A stretch of 38,844 nucleotides of DNA from Cytophagaceae bacterium (GTDB lineage Bacteria; Bacteroidota; Bacteroidia; Bacteroidales; Marinilabiliaceae): NCBI GenBank assembly GCA_031285765.1, contig JAITVO010000130.1, positions 1 to 38,844 on the forward strand, given 5' to 3'. The notes beneath the pieces are model-generated. The model searched no databases and was not told the origin of the DNA. It worked only from the letters and a program-made list of their open reading frames with translations. This document shows positions 27,155-37,396 of this stretch, in pieces. The position numbers and the translations under genes are program-made. Within the stretch, counting starts at the first letter, position 1. Each line of letters starts with the position of its first letter.

Positions 27155-28549
27155 ATGTTTTCGATGCAATACTTTTTAGTAGTTTTAGGATGTCAGATGA
27201 ATCAGTCCGACGCCGAGCGGGTTCATGCAATAATGGGTAAAATGGGCTTTTCGCAAGCCGACAAAGAAGAGCAGGCATCTGTCATAGGCGTTATAGCCTG
27301 TTCAGTTCGGCAAAAAGCCATCGACAAAGTATATTCAAAAATTTCTAAATGGAACAGATGGAAGCGCAAATGCCCGCTGATAACCTTCGTGTCGGGCTGT
27401 ATCCTTCCCGACGACCACCGCAAGTTTCTCCAGCTCTTCGACCTTGTTTTCGATATGAAAGAACTCTCTGCCCTGCCAATGATGCTGGCTCAGTATGGCG
27501 TTTCGTCGCCCTTATCGGGAATGGCAACACCAGCCGCACTGCACGAAAGCATTATCGACAAAGGCGGACGCACCATCTTCACCGGCTTAAAGCCAGTCGC
27601 CAAACAAAAACAGCCTCCCCAAACATGGGAAGTAGAGCCAGTGTACAACAGTCGCTTCGAAGCATTCATCCCGATACAAAACGGATGCAACAAATTTTGC
27701 ACCTACTGCGCCGTGCCTTACACACGCGGACGCGAAGTGAGCCGGCCGTCAGCCGAAATCATCAGCGAAGTCCGCAGTCTGGTTACCAAAGGCTACCGAA
27801 GCATTACCCTTTTGGGTCAAAATGTTAATTCTTACGGATTAGACCGAAAAGGCAACGAACTTTCGTTTGCGCAGCTGCTCCACGCCGTTGGCGCCATCAG
27901 CGACAGCCAGCCCGACGTGTGGATTTACTTTACCTCGCCACATCCACTCGATATGACCCGCGATGTAATTGAAACCATCGCCTCTCACCCTTCACTTGCC
28001 AAACAAATTCATCTGCCCATCCAGAGCGGCGACGATGAGGTTTTGGAGCGAATGAACCGCCGCCACACCGTAGCCCGTTATCGCGAAGTAGCAGGCTGGA
28101 TACGCGAGCTGCTGCCAACTGCAACCCTCTTTACCGACATTATAGTCGGCTTTTCGGGCGAAACCGACGCCCAGTTCGAGAATACACGCAACGCTGTTCG
28201 CGAGTTTGGTTACAATATGGCTTATATTGCCATGTATTCGCCTCGACCCGGCGCCGCCTCGTTTCAATGGAGCGACAACGTACCTCATACCGTCAAAAAG
28301 CAGCGTTATGCCACACTCACCGGCGACCTTGAGCACGTAGCCGCCCGCCATACCAACCAGCTTGCAGGCACAACCGTCAAGATGCTTGTTCGCGGGTACG
28401 ACCGCAAACCCGGATATCTTACCGGACACACCGAAGGACGCATCGTTGTTCGCTTTCCCTCTACCGACGACACACTTATTGGCGCTTTCGCGAATGTTAC
28501 AATCGAGTCGGCAACCCCTTTTTCGGTAGAAGGCACGCTTGCGAAGTAA
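27155..28549 (+). CDS. miaB: MiaB-like tRNA methylthiotransferase (radical SAM, MTTase family)
   Basis: GCQMNQSDAER, ACSVRQKAIDKVY and SGCILPDD (N-terminal cluster cysteines); radical SAM CNKFCTYCAVPYTRGRE; LLGQNVNSYG; C-terminal TRAM-like domain. First ATG is 27155 (27164 also possible); the ORF track begins at a TTG. Confidence 0.88.
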   Translation: MFSMQYFLVVLGCQMNQSDAERVHAIMGKMGFSQADKEEQASVIGVIACSVRQKAIDKVYSKISKWNRWKRKCPLITFVSGCILPDDHRKFLQLFDLVFDMKELSALPMMLAQYGVSSPLSGMATPAALHESIIDKGGRTIFTGLKPVAKQKQPPQTWEVEPVYNSRFEAFIPIQNGCNKFCTYCAVPYTRGREVSRPSAEIISEVRSLVTKGYRSITLLGQNVNSYGLDRKGNELSFAQLLHAVGAISDSQPDVWIYFTSPHPLDMTRDVIETIASHPSLAKQIHLPIQSGDDEVLERMNRRHTVARYREVAGWIRELLPTATLFTDIIVGFSGETDAQFENTRNAVREFGYNMAYIAMYSPRPGAASFQWSDNVPHTVKKQRYATLTGDLEHVAARHTNQLAGTTVKMLVRGYDRKPGYLTGHTEGRIVVRFPSTDDTLIGAFANVTIESATPFSVEGTLAK

Positions 28550-28648
28550 AAATTACGCATTAAAAATTACAAAATACAAATCAAACCAAGTGCGCAACAT
28601 CATGATTATAGAGAAAACAGCATTAACCACCCATCATGAACCATTAAT

Positions 28649-29902
28649 ATGAAAATTGCCTTTAAAACACTTGGCTGCCGCCTCAATCAGTACGAAACCG
28701 ACGCCCTTGCACACATGTTTCGCGAAAGCGGTTACGAAGTATCCCAAAACGAAAATGGCGCCGACGCAGTTATCATCAACACATGCACCGTTACCAACCA
28801 GAGCAATCAGAAATCGCGCAACATTATCAGTCGCGCCATCCGTGCAAACGGCAATGCTACAACAGTTGTAACCGGATGTATGGCAGTGAGTCATCGCGAA
28901 CAGCTGCTCGAAAAGTTTCCCAACATAGTCATCATTGACAACAACAACAAAAGCGCCCTGTTTCATCGTGTCGATTCGCTGCTTCGCACAGGCAGCATCC
29001 AACTTGCCGGCATCGACCACGACCTGTTCAGCTACCACTCGTTTACCGAAATGTTTCACACCCGAAGCCTTGTAAAAATACAGGACGGGTGCGACAATTT
29101 CTGTACCTACTGCATCATTCCCTTTGTACGTGGACGCGCCGTGAGCTGTCCCGTCGAAGTCGTTCTTAACAATGTTCGCGAAGTGATTCAAAAAGGCGCC
29201 AAAGAAATCGTTATTACCGGTGTCAACATCAGTCGTTACCACAACAGCGGCGTTACCTTTTCGCATCTGATAGAAAAAATTCTGAATCTCGACGGCGATT
29301 TCCGTCTCCGCATCTCATCCGTTGAGCCCGACCGCCTCGACAACCGCCTTTTTGCCCTTATCAATCATCCGCGCTTAGCTCCACATCTGCATCTTTGCCT
29401 TCAGAGCGGGTCGGACAAGGTGCTTTCGCAGATGAAACGAATGTACACCGTCGGCAATTTTCTCACCATTGTAGAAAAGATACGAACCATCAACCCGCTC
29501 TTTAATTTTACAACCGACGTAATCGTTGGTTTCCCCAACGAAACCAACGACGACTTCAACCAATCGCTATCCATTGCCCGCCAAGTCGGATTCGGTCATA
29601 TCCACATCTTTAAATACTCCGTGCGACATGGAACCCGCGCCCAGCAAATGACAAATCACATCCCCGAAAAGGTAAAAACCGAGCGCAGCCGTCAATTGCA
29701 CGAACTTGCCGCCCAGCTTACCGCCGCCTACCGTCAGCCTTTCGACAACACCGAGCAGCGCATCCTTGTCGAACGTTTTAAAAACGGCGTTGCACAGGGT
29801 TACAACGACTATTATGTTCCCATGCAGTTTGCCACCGACAATCCACAGCGCAACCGCTTCGCAACCGTTAAAGCCTGCGTAAAGGAATTCGAGAAAGAGT
29901 GA
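28649..29902 (+). CDS. mtaB: MtaB-like tRNA (t6A37) methylthiotransferase
   Basis: KIAFKTLGCRLNQYETDAL, INTCTVTNQSNQKSRNII, GCDNFCTYCIIPFVRGRAVS, VITGVNISRY, LHLCLQSGSDKVL; typical MtaB motifs. Confidence 0.92.
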   Translation: MKIAFKTLGCRLNQYETDALAHMFRESGYEVSQNENGADAVIINTCTVTNQSNQKSRNIISRAIRANGNATTVVTGCMAVSHREQLLEKFPNIVIIDNNNKSALFHRVDSLLRTGSIQLAGIDHDLFSYHSFTEMFHTRSLVKIQDGCDNFCTYCIIPFVRGRAVSCPVEVVLNNVREVIQKGAKEIVITGVNISRYHNSGVTFSHLIEKILNLDGDFRLRISSVEPDRLDNRLFALINHPRLAPHLHLCLQSGSDKVLSQMKRMYTVGNFLTIVEKIRTINPLFNFTTDVIVGFPNETNDDFNQSLSIARQVGFGHIHIFKYSVRHGTRAQQMTNHIPEKVKTERSRQLHELAAQLTAAYRQPFDNTEQRILVERFKNGVAQGYNDYYVPMQFATDNPQRNRFATVKACVKEFEKE

Positions 29903-29993
29903 AGTTCTATTTTTATTTGCAACAAAACTGCTATTTTCACTTGCCTTTTACAGGATATTTTTTTTCATTTGCACAAAAATACATCCAACAGAA

Positions 29994-31748
29994 ATGAAAA
30001 AACAATACATACACACACTGTTCATATCCATATTGCTAACAACAATATCACTGTATAAAGGACTGGCAAACGAACACACTCCCTTGCTCGAAGACATCAT
30101 AAAATATTCGGCAGAAGAATTGCTGAACACAGGAAACAGGTATCTGCGCGAAAACAGCGTAGATACTGCCCTGATGTACTACATTGCTTTGGCTGGCAAA
30201 TATACACCTTCGCTAAACAGCCGCGACAAGAATTATGCAATTCAAGGATATGTTAAAACAGGTAATATTTATTACGAACAAAACATTTATCACACTGCAC
30301 TCGATTTTTACTTTAAAGCGCTCCGAATTTGCGAAAGCGAAGGATTTAAAACATGGCTACCGCAGCTGTATATCAATACGGGCAATATTTACCGAAAATT
30401 TAAAGACTATGAAAAGGTGGGCGACTGTTATCAAAAAGGATTAATCATTGCACAGGAAACGGAAAACAGAGAAATGGAGTGGAAACTGCTGATTAATCTT
30501 GTTGGCTACTCCTGTATCAATATTCCCGACAGCACTGGCATCGTCAATGCCCGCAAATATCACGAACAGGCAAAACAGCTTTTGCTGCCCAGCGACACTT
30601 TACAGAGATATTACAACCTTTTTAATGAGGGATACATCTATTATTGCGAAAAGAATTACGATTCTGCCGCCGTATATTATAAAAAAGTACTTGATTTTGC
30701 TGTAAATAACGGAATGGAACCGATGTACATATCTTCGTCATCGTCCGCACTGGCTTTTCTGTACGAAGATTTAGAACAGTACGACCGTGCGCTCGAATAT
30801 CATCTTTTCAGTAACGAAACTGTTCAACACGAAGACAGCAGGTCGGAAATTACAATGCTCAGCCTGTTTAACCTTTCCGTTATTTACGAGAAAACCGGGG
30901 ACGATAACCGGTCGCTATTCTACCGCAATCAGTACCTCAATCTTTCCGATTCTCTTTTAAACATCATGGAATTTAATCGTGTTAAAAATATGCAGATGGT
31001 TTACGAGATGGACAAAATAAACCAAAAGATTGACAGTTTGAATGCCGAAAAAGAAAAAAACGAGATAAAAATACGGAAGCAGACCGTTGTTCTCTACTTT
31101 GTATCCACAGGGTTATGCTTCATAATTACTTTGCTCGTTATTACATGGATACAGAAACAAAAACTGCAAAGCGCCTACATTGGTTTGTTCGACAGAAATA
31201 TTGAAATACTTGAATCGGACAGAATAAACCGAAACGTGCGGGCTGAATATGAACGAAAATTAGAACTGGAAAAAGCGAAAACATTGCAACTCCAAGATGA
31301 ACTGAAGCAGCTTGGGCACAAAGCTGCTGAAAGAAAAACAGTTCATGATGAAAAGTCGGAAACCGATGCATCCAAACATTGCATGTTGACCAGCGAACAA
31401 AAAACAAAGCTTTTGCACGACATCAATAATGTAATGGACAACACACTGGAATACTGCAACTGCGAATTTAACCAAAATCGTTTAGCTACGCTGATCGGTT
31501 CAAACACAAAGTATGTATCCTTAATAATTAACGAGATTTACAGTAAAAACTTCCGCGCCTACATCAACGAATACCGGATAAAGGAGGCAAGCCGCCGGCT
31601 TATGAACAGCGCCGATTACGGTCATTATACCATCACCGCCATTGCCGAAAGTGTTGGTTTTAAATCGCCCACCACCTTTATTGCAACATTTAAAAAGATT
31701 ACAGGAATCAATCCTTCGATATGGCAAAAAATTGCCCAAAGCAGATGA
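29994..31748 (+). CDS. TPR-repeat, single-TM, AraC-type HTH transcriptional regulator
   Basis: N-terminal signal/TM, TPR-like repeats (GNIYYEQNIYHTALDFYFKAL, GNIYRKFKDYEKVGDCYQKGL), TM helix VVLYFVSTGLCFIITLLVITWI, C-terminal AraC HTH (LATLIGSNTKYVSLIINEIY...FRAYINEYRIKEASRRL...TITAIAESVGFKSPTTFIATFKKITGINPS). Confidence 0.93.
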   Translation: MKKQYIHTLFISILLTTISLYKGLANEHTPLLEDIIKYSAEELLNTGNRYLRENSVDTALMYYIALAGKYTPSLNSRDKNYAIQGYVKTGNIYYEQNIYHTALDFYFKALRICESEGFKTWLPQLYINTGNIYRKFKDYEKVGDCYQKGLIIAQETENREMEWKLLINLVGYSCINIPDSTGIVNARKYHEQAKQLLLPSDTLQRYYNLFNEGYIYYCEKNYDSAAVYYKKVLDFAVNNGMEPMYISSSSSALAFLYEDLEQYDRALEYHLFSNETVQHEDSRSEITMLSLFNLSVIYEKTGDDNRSLFYRNQYLNLSDSLLNIMEFNRVKNMQMVYEMDKINQKIDSLNAEKEKNEIKIRKQTVVLYFVSTGLCFIITLLVITWIQKQKLQSAYIGLFDRNIEILESDRINRNVRAEYERKLELEKAKTLQLQDELKQLGHKAAERKTVHDEKSETDASKHCMLTSEQKTKLLHDINNVMDNTLEYCNCEFNQNRLATLIGSNTKYVSLIINEIYSKNFRAYINEYRIKEASRRLMNSADYGHYTITAIAESVGFKSPTTFIATFKKITGINPSIWQKIAQSR

Positions 31749-31916
31749 GTGTTTTTTCGGAGTGCAGCCTGACACTAAGCCGCACTTGCGGCGATAAAAA
31801 CGCTCCATGGCAAACGCATGAAATCCATGTTGTTTATTAAACCTCTTCGGAAAATAGCGACAGAATGTTTTATTTACGCCCGCCATCTCATCGCTTTCGC
31901 GGATATTCTATCGTTC

Positions 31917-31950
31917 CTTTTGACAAGGGGCATCCCCCCTTGCTTGCTGC
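31917..31950. repeat. partial relative of the 122-bp element core hairpin
   Basis: ttgacaaggggcatccccccttgcttgctgct compared with ttgacaaggggattaatccccttgttgctttt at 2141/25432. Confidence 0.5.
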
Positions 31951-32136
31951 TACTGTTAATGTCTAATCCCCCTGTTAATGCCACCACCACTCCACATTGG
32001 TCCGTTTTTGCGGATAATTCATATCTTCAAAAAAATATGTCCTGCCGAGTGAAGTCAAAATATGGATTCTATTTTCCGAAGATGTCTATTAAAACAATAT
32101 GGATTCTGAATAAAACCTCATTTTTTACCTTTTTTT

Positions 32137-32309
32137 ACTAACAAAACAACCTTAGTCGCTACGCATCTCGTTCATATTTATCTCATTACCTCATTTGGTT
32201 TTATGTGAATGAGATAATGAGGGCATTTTTATTTGTAAATGATATTTTATGCGTTTCACAAACAGCCGTACTGAAAAATTTAACTGCCGAAAAATTTCGT
32301 GCGTTTACC
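32137..32309. repeat. diverged intergenic block, copy 2, ~350-520 bp upstream of susC
   Basis: actaacaaaacaaccttagtcgcta ... tttgtaaatgatattttatgcgtttcacaaacagccg ... aaatttaactgccgaaaaatttcgtgcgtttacc; collinear with 22429-22620. Confidence 0.6.
32181..32222. promoter_or_regulatory. stem-loop upstream of susC, inside the diverged block
   Basis: tctcattacctcattt ggttttatgt gaatgagataatgag: ~15-bp stem with one or two mismatches. Confidence 0.5.
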
Positions 32310-32654
32310 CTAACAACATTCTACTTTGTTCCGACACATACCATGAAGAGGATTAAAGACGACTTTTGATTGCATTTAATTAACACTTGTATTTACATTA
32401 TAAATGAGGGATGATAAAATAAAAAAGCATATACTCATAGTATTATTATTTAATAATTAGCTATTTATATGCACATATCACATTTGTATAAAAAAAAACG
32501 CAAACGTACACAAAATATAATGTAATATAAAAAACACCAAATAACGCGTATTTGAAAAAATATATTCTCAAATTGCGCCCCTTATATGTTAATAAGAGGG
32601 AATTATTGACTGTTTAATTACTGATTGTTTTGTTTAATTTAAAACATTTATTTT

Positions 32655-35600
32655 ATGAAGAAAGTACTATTAACATTTTCGTGTGTAATGCTTTTTGGGC
32701 TAAGTACAGTGCTGGCTCAAACACGCACTATCACGGGAACCGTTACGGCAAGTGATAACGGAACGCCGGTGCCGGGAGCAACGGTATTCGTTAAGGGAAC
32801 TACGATTGGGTCTGTTTCCCAAGCTGATGGTAGGTATTCTGTAAATGTTCCACAGGATGCTGAGTTTCTGGTCGTATCTTTTATAGGGATGCGTACACAG
32901 GAAGTTGAGATTGCTGGAAGGTCGGTGATTAATGTAATTCTGCACACCGAAACACAGACAGTGGACGAAGTTGTTGTTACAGCAATGGGTATTTCGCGCG
33001 AAAAGAAAACGCTTGGTTATGCCGCAACTTCTGTTGGTGGCGAAGAACTTTCGAAACCGGCAATTGTGAATCCGATGCAAGCGCTGTCGGGAAAAGTGGC
33101 TGGAGTTGATATTCAGTCTTCACCTACATTTGGTGGAACAGAAAACGTCAATATACGCGGGTTTAATACCTTTGGTAGTAATCAGCCGCTCTATATTGTG
33201 GACGGGGTACCGATTACAAATACGCAGAACCGAACAGGAAATGATATAACCGATCAGGTGGACTACGGTTCGGGGATTAATGCAATTAATCCGAATGATA
33301 TTGAAAATATTACAATATTGAAAGGGTCGGCGGCTTCTGCCTTGTATGGCTCAAGAGCATCGCAGGGCGTAATTATGATTACAACCAAGTCGGGGAAAAA
33401 TTCACAGGGAAAAATCAATGTGGATTATTCCGGCGGTATCAATGTAGCTCAAGTAGGACGGCTGCCAATGGAGCAAACAATGTTCGGACAGGGCTGGGCT
33501 GGCGATCGCCGATTAGACGAAAATGGTAATTGGGGCGCTTCATTCGATGGAAAAGATCGCGTTTGGGGATGGGTTGTGGATAATAAACAGCAACTCAAAC
33601 CTTACAAGTATTTGGGAAGCAGAGTTCGAGACTTTTTTGATTTTGGAATAGGACACAATCATGCCTTATCGTTTTCCGGAGGCAATGATAAAACTTCTTT
33701 CAGGGGTTCATTTTCATACGATAAATACGACGGACCTGTTCCTACGGATGACGACTCCTATCAACGATTTACGGTAGGCGTCAATGCTTCGTACAGTGAG
33801 AAAAAAATTACTGTAAGCACAGCATTTAATTTCAGTAATGAGAAAAATGAAGCATCACCTACAGGACAGGATAATTCAATCTATCGCTCGCTGAATGAAA
33901 TAGCAACCGATATTTCGATTGTGGATTTTAAAGATATGAATAATATTTTCAATACTCCTGATTACTACTTTATACCATACGGATTAAATCCGTACCATGT
34001 ACTGGAAATGAAAGAAGCATTGCAGAAGAAAAACAAGTTTTTCGGAAAATTTCAGGTGGATTATGATATCCTCAAAAACCTGAAAGCAACTTACCGTTTT
34101 GGTGGCGACTTTGAGCTGGCCACATCTGACCAGCATCGGGATGCATTCTCCTATTCGCCTAACACACCCAATGAACAAAATGGAGCTTCAAATCAAAATG
34201 ATGGCAGTTACTCTCAGTTAAAAATCCAGCGAGTTCAGACTAATCATGATTTATTTTTGACTTACAGTCCGAAATTCGGTAATTTTTCGTTGAATACCAT
34301 TGCGGGGTTAAACGTGAATGAACAAAGCGACGAACAGCTATTGGGCAGTATTAGTTCTATTGATGTACCTGGGTTTTACCATCTTTCAAATTCATTAACA
34401 CCTGCTACAGCCTCACAATTATCACATAAATACCGTTTATGGGGTGCGTATCTGAATGCGGATTTGGGATTTAAAGACTACCTTTATGTAACAGGCACAT
34501 TGAGAAACGATCATTCGTCAACGCTTCCTGTTGCCGAAAGCTCATACATATATGGTGGTGGAATGTTAAGTTTTATAGCCACCGACTTTTTAAAAACACA
34601 ATCCATAGAAACAGGAGTTCTTGATTTTGCCAAACTGCGTCTTGCATACGGGCGTACAGGTAAAGATGCAGACACTTACAGAGTGTTTGACAGATTTGTT
34701 GCATCTACTGTAATGAATCCGCTATATCCCAGCATTGATGTTTTGTCTTTTCCATTAGGAGGCATTAATTCATTTACAGTTTCCAATTCGGCAGGTAATC
34801 AGATAATCAAACCTGAATTAACTGACGAATTTGAAATAGGCGCCGAACTGTACCTGTTCCAAAACAGAGTAGGAATTGATTTTACCTATTACAATAAATT
34901 AACAAATGGATTGATTCAAGTTTTGGATATAGATCCATCTTCGGGTTATGAAACGCAAGTAACAAACCTTGGAGATGTTAGGAACAAAGGTATTGAATTG
35001 ATGCTCAATTTTATTCCTGTTAGAACAAACAGCGGTTTTGAATGGAATATAGCTTACAATTTCACTAAAAACAATAACATGGTAGAAAGTTTGATATCGC
35101 CCGAAGTATTTCTGGCAGGTTATGGAGGAATGGGAATTTATGCCGTTGAAGGGAAACCGATGGGACAGTATAAAACAACCGATTTTTTAACAACCAATAT
35201 CAACGGAGTAGAATGTATGGTTGTTGACGGAAACGGTCATCCCATGCCAACGCCACAGGAAGTTCTTATTGATAAGGATGTAAATGAGAAATTCCGTATG
35301 GGTTTAACCAATACTTTTAGCTATAAAGGATTAAGCTTGGAGGCTGCAATTGATTTTCGTTATGGAGGCTATATGTACTCTTATACAGCTGATTATATGG
35401 GTTGGGTAGGAACTGGACTCTATACGGTAGATAATGACCGTCGCCCGTTTGTAATACCCAATTCTGTTATTCAAAATGCAGATGGCACATACAGTGAAAA
35501 TACCGTTCCGGTTAAAAACGACCAATCTGTGGGATTACATACTTATTATGGCGACAAACAGTTTGGCGATTCATTTATTTTAGACCGTTCCTATATGAAA

Positions 35601-35837
35601 ATAAGGGAGGTGGCACTGGGATATCAACTACCTTCGGATTTTTGTGCCCGACTGGGTTTGAGTGCTGTATCACTCAGGCTTGCCGTAAATGGCATTTTAC
35701 TATGGACAGCTGCTGAAAATGTATATCTGGATCCTGAAAATACGACCTTTGGCAGCAGTATTGCCGGAAAATTTGGCGAGTTTGGAGCCAATCCGACCAA
35801 TCAGGTTTATACATTTGGATTAAAAGTTTCGTTTTAA
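32655..35837 (+). CDS. SusC/RagA-family TonB-linked outer membrane transporter
   Basis: Signal peptide; carboxypeptidase-like domain ITGTVTASDNGTPVPGATVFVKGTTIGSVSQADGRYSV; TonB-box-like VDEVVVTAMGI; plug NVNIRGFNTFGSNQPLYIVDGVPI, GSAASALYGSRASQGVIMITTKSG; 1060 aa ending in TFGLKVSF. Confidence 0.97.
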   Translation: MKKVLLTFSCVMLFGLSTVLAQTRTITGTVTASDNGTPVPGATVFVKGTTIGSVSQADGRYSVNVPQDAEFLVVSFIGMRTQEVEIAGRSVINVILHTETQTVDEVVVTAMGISREKKTLGYAATSVGGEELSKPAIVNPMQALSGKVAGVDIQSSPTFGGTENVNIRGFNTFGSNQPLYIVDGVPITNTQNRTGNDITDQVDYGSGINAINPNDIENITILKGSAASALYGSRASQGVIMITTKSGKNSQGKINVDYSGGINVAQVGRLPMEQTMFGQGWAGDRRLDENGNWGASFDGKDRVWGWVVDNKQQLKPYKYLGSRVRDFFDFGIGHNHALSFSGGNDKTSFRGSFSYDKYDGPVPTDDDSYQRFTVGVNASYSEKKITVSTAFNFSNEKNEASPTGQDNSIYRSLNEIATDISIVDFKDMNNIFNTPDYYFIPYGLNPYHVLEMKEALQKKNKFFGKFQVDYDILKNLKATYRFGGDFELATSDQHRDAFSYSPNTPNEQNGASNQNDGSYSQLKIQRVQTNHDLFLTYSPKFGNFSLNTIAGLNVNEQSDEQLLGSISSIDVPGFYHLSNSLTPATASQLSHKYRLWGAYLNADLGFKDYLYVTGTLRNDHSSTLPVAESSYIYGGGMLSFIATDFLKTQSIETGVLDFAKLRLAYGRTGKDADTYRVFDRFVASTVMNPLYPSIDVLSFPLGGINSFTVSNSAGNQIIKPELTDEFEIGAELYLFQNRVGIDFTYYNKLTNGLIQVLDIDPSSGYETQVTNLGDVRNKGIELMLNFIPVRTNSGFEWNIAYNFTKNNNMVESLISPEVFLAGYGGMGIYAVEGKPMGQYKTTDFLTTNINGVECMVVDGNGHPMPTPQEVLIDKDVNEKFRMGLTNTFSYKGLSLEAAIDFRYGGYMYSYTADYMGWVGTGLYTVDNDRRPFVIPNSVIQNADGTYSENTVPVKNDQSVGLHTYYGDKQFGDSFILDRSYMKIREVALGYQLPSDFCARLGLSAVSLRLAVNGILLWTAAENVYLDPENTTFGSSIAGKFGEFGANPTNQVYTFGLKVSF

Positions 35838-35856
35838 CAGTTTAATTTAATAGAAT

Positions 35857-37365
35857 ATGAAAAAGAATTTGATTATATTGTGCATCACAGCCCTGATGTT
35901 ATTAAGTTGCAGCGACTGGTTAGATGTAAACCATGATCCCAATGCACTTGAAGAAATTCCTTCGGCAAGTTCGTTGCTGCCTGCGTCCGAAGTAGGTATT
36001 GGAAACAATTTGATGGGATGGGATATGGGTTTTGGAGGCGCTTTTTGGGTTGAATACTGGACACAGTCCAACAGTGCGTCGCAGTTTAAATCAATTTGCG
36101 GGTATATGCCCGAAGACTTTAACACAGCTTACCGTTCGCTGTATTCGCAACCGTTAACCGATTTAAAACGGATAAAAGACATGACGGTAGAAGACGAAAA
36201 CAGAGGTTATTATTTTATTGCCGAAGCGCTGTCGATTTACGCATGGCAAATTGTAACCGACGTATGGGGCGATATGCCTTATTTTGAAGCATTAAAAGGG
36301 AATGAAGGTATTCTGCATCCAAAACAGGACAAACAACAGGATATTTATGCAGACCTTAAAACCCGTATTGATGAATTGCTGAAAATAGATATACGCAACT
36401 CTTCGATTATAGGAAGTTCTGACTATATTTTTGGCGGCGATTTGAATCAATGGTACGCATTTGCCAATTCGTTAAAATTAAAATTGATGATTCGTCTTTC
36501 GGAAACAGAAAATTACAACAATGCCGATGTTTTGAACTTTATTGAAAGCGGCGGTTTTCTGACTGGTTCTGCAAGTATTTCGGGAGACATCTGGAACGAT
36601 AATATGGAAGGCAAACGACATCCGATGAGAGAATTTGAGACTGGCGGTGCAAATTATTTCACCTCCAATGTTTTTGCCTGTAAAACGTTTATTGATTATC
36701 TATCGGTAAATGCCGACCCTCGTTTGTCAACATTATTCAGCGGCGTGGTTAAAGGAGCTTTTTTTGGTGATTTCGGTTCGACGGAAGATTCGGACAACAA
36801 TGGAACCACCGATGATAAAGAAACTTATGCAAAAGCAATTTTACTACCCAATATGGATATTCCACTTATTTCGGCTTGGGAACTTAATTTTTGGATATCC
36901 GAAGTGTATGCACGTGCCGGAAACGATGCGAAAGCAAAGGAATATTACGAAAACGGCGTAAAGGCTTCGCTTGCTCAACATGGAATTTCAGACGAAAGCA
37001 TTATTGGAACAGGCGGGTATGCTGAATGGAAGTCAGGAGACATTGAGGTAGCAATAAAACAGATTGCTATGCAAAAATGGGTTGCTAACTGTAACTATCA
37101 GCATATTGAGGCGTTTCTCGAAAGAAACAGGACAAAATACCCTTCGGTAAACGAAATTGATATTGCCCGTGACAGGCAAAGTGCCTGGATTAATTTTCCG
37201 GTTGGCGAATTGACAATTTCTGTTGCAGGACGAGGCACTTTAGGGGGAAATTTACCTGCTTCGCCAACGTATCCCGAGTGGTACGTATCCCGAAATAACA
37301 ATGCGCCTGCTCAAAAAGCAAATATCGGTCAAAAGGTATGGTGGAATCAGAAAGCAGGCAAATAA
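35857..37365 (+). CDS. SusD/RagB-family surface lipoprotein
   Basis: MKKNLIILCITALMLLSCSDWLDVNHDPNALEEIPSASSLLPA...; lipobox LLSC; directly downstream of susC; SusD-like helical features (YFIAEALSIYAWQIVTDVWGDMPYFEAL). Confidence 0.95.
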   Translation: MKKNLIILCITALMLLSCSDWLDVNHDPNALEEIPSASSLLPASEVGIGNNLMGWDMGFGGAFWVEYWTQSNSASQFKSICGYMPEDFNTAYRSLYSQPLTDLKRIKDMTVEDENRGYYFIAEALSIYAWQIVTDVWGDMPYFEALKGNEGILHPKQDKQQDIYADLKTRIDELLKIDIRNSSIIGSSDYIFGGDLNQWYAFANSLKLKLMIRLSETENYNNADVLNFIESGGFLTGSASISGDIWNDNMEGKRHPMREFETGGANYFTSNVFACKTFIDYLSVNADPRLSTLFSGVVKGAFFGDFGSTEDSDNNGTTDDKETYAKAILLPNMDIPLISAWELNFWISEVYARAGNDAKAKEYYENGVKASLAQHGISDESIIGTGGYAEWKSGDIEVAIKQIAMQKWVANCNYQHIEAFLERNRTKYPSVNEIDIARDRQSAWINFPVGELTISVAGRGTLGGNLPASPTYPEWYVSRNNNAPAQKANIGQKVWWNQKAGK

Positions 37366-37396
37366 CTTAATGTTTAACTTTTTAATTGATATAGCT

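Noticed and set aside
28634-29266. 210-aa minus ORF antisense to mtaB
   Set aside because: Mirror ORF of a well-supported coding gene; cysteine/glycine-rich composition typical of spurious antisense translation.
31818-32141. 107-aa + ORF between the AraC-type regulator and susC
   Set aside because: Overlaps the hairpin repeat and AT-rich intergenic DNA; no start context or domain.
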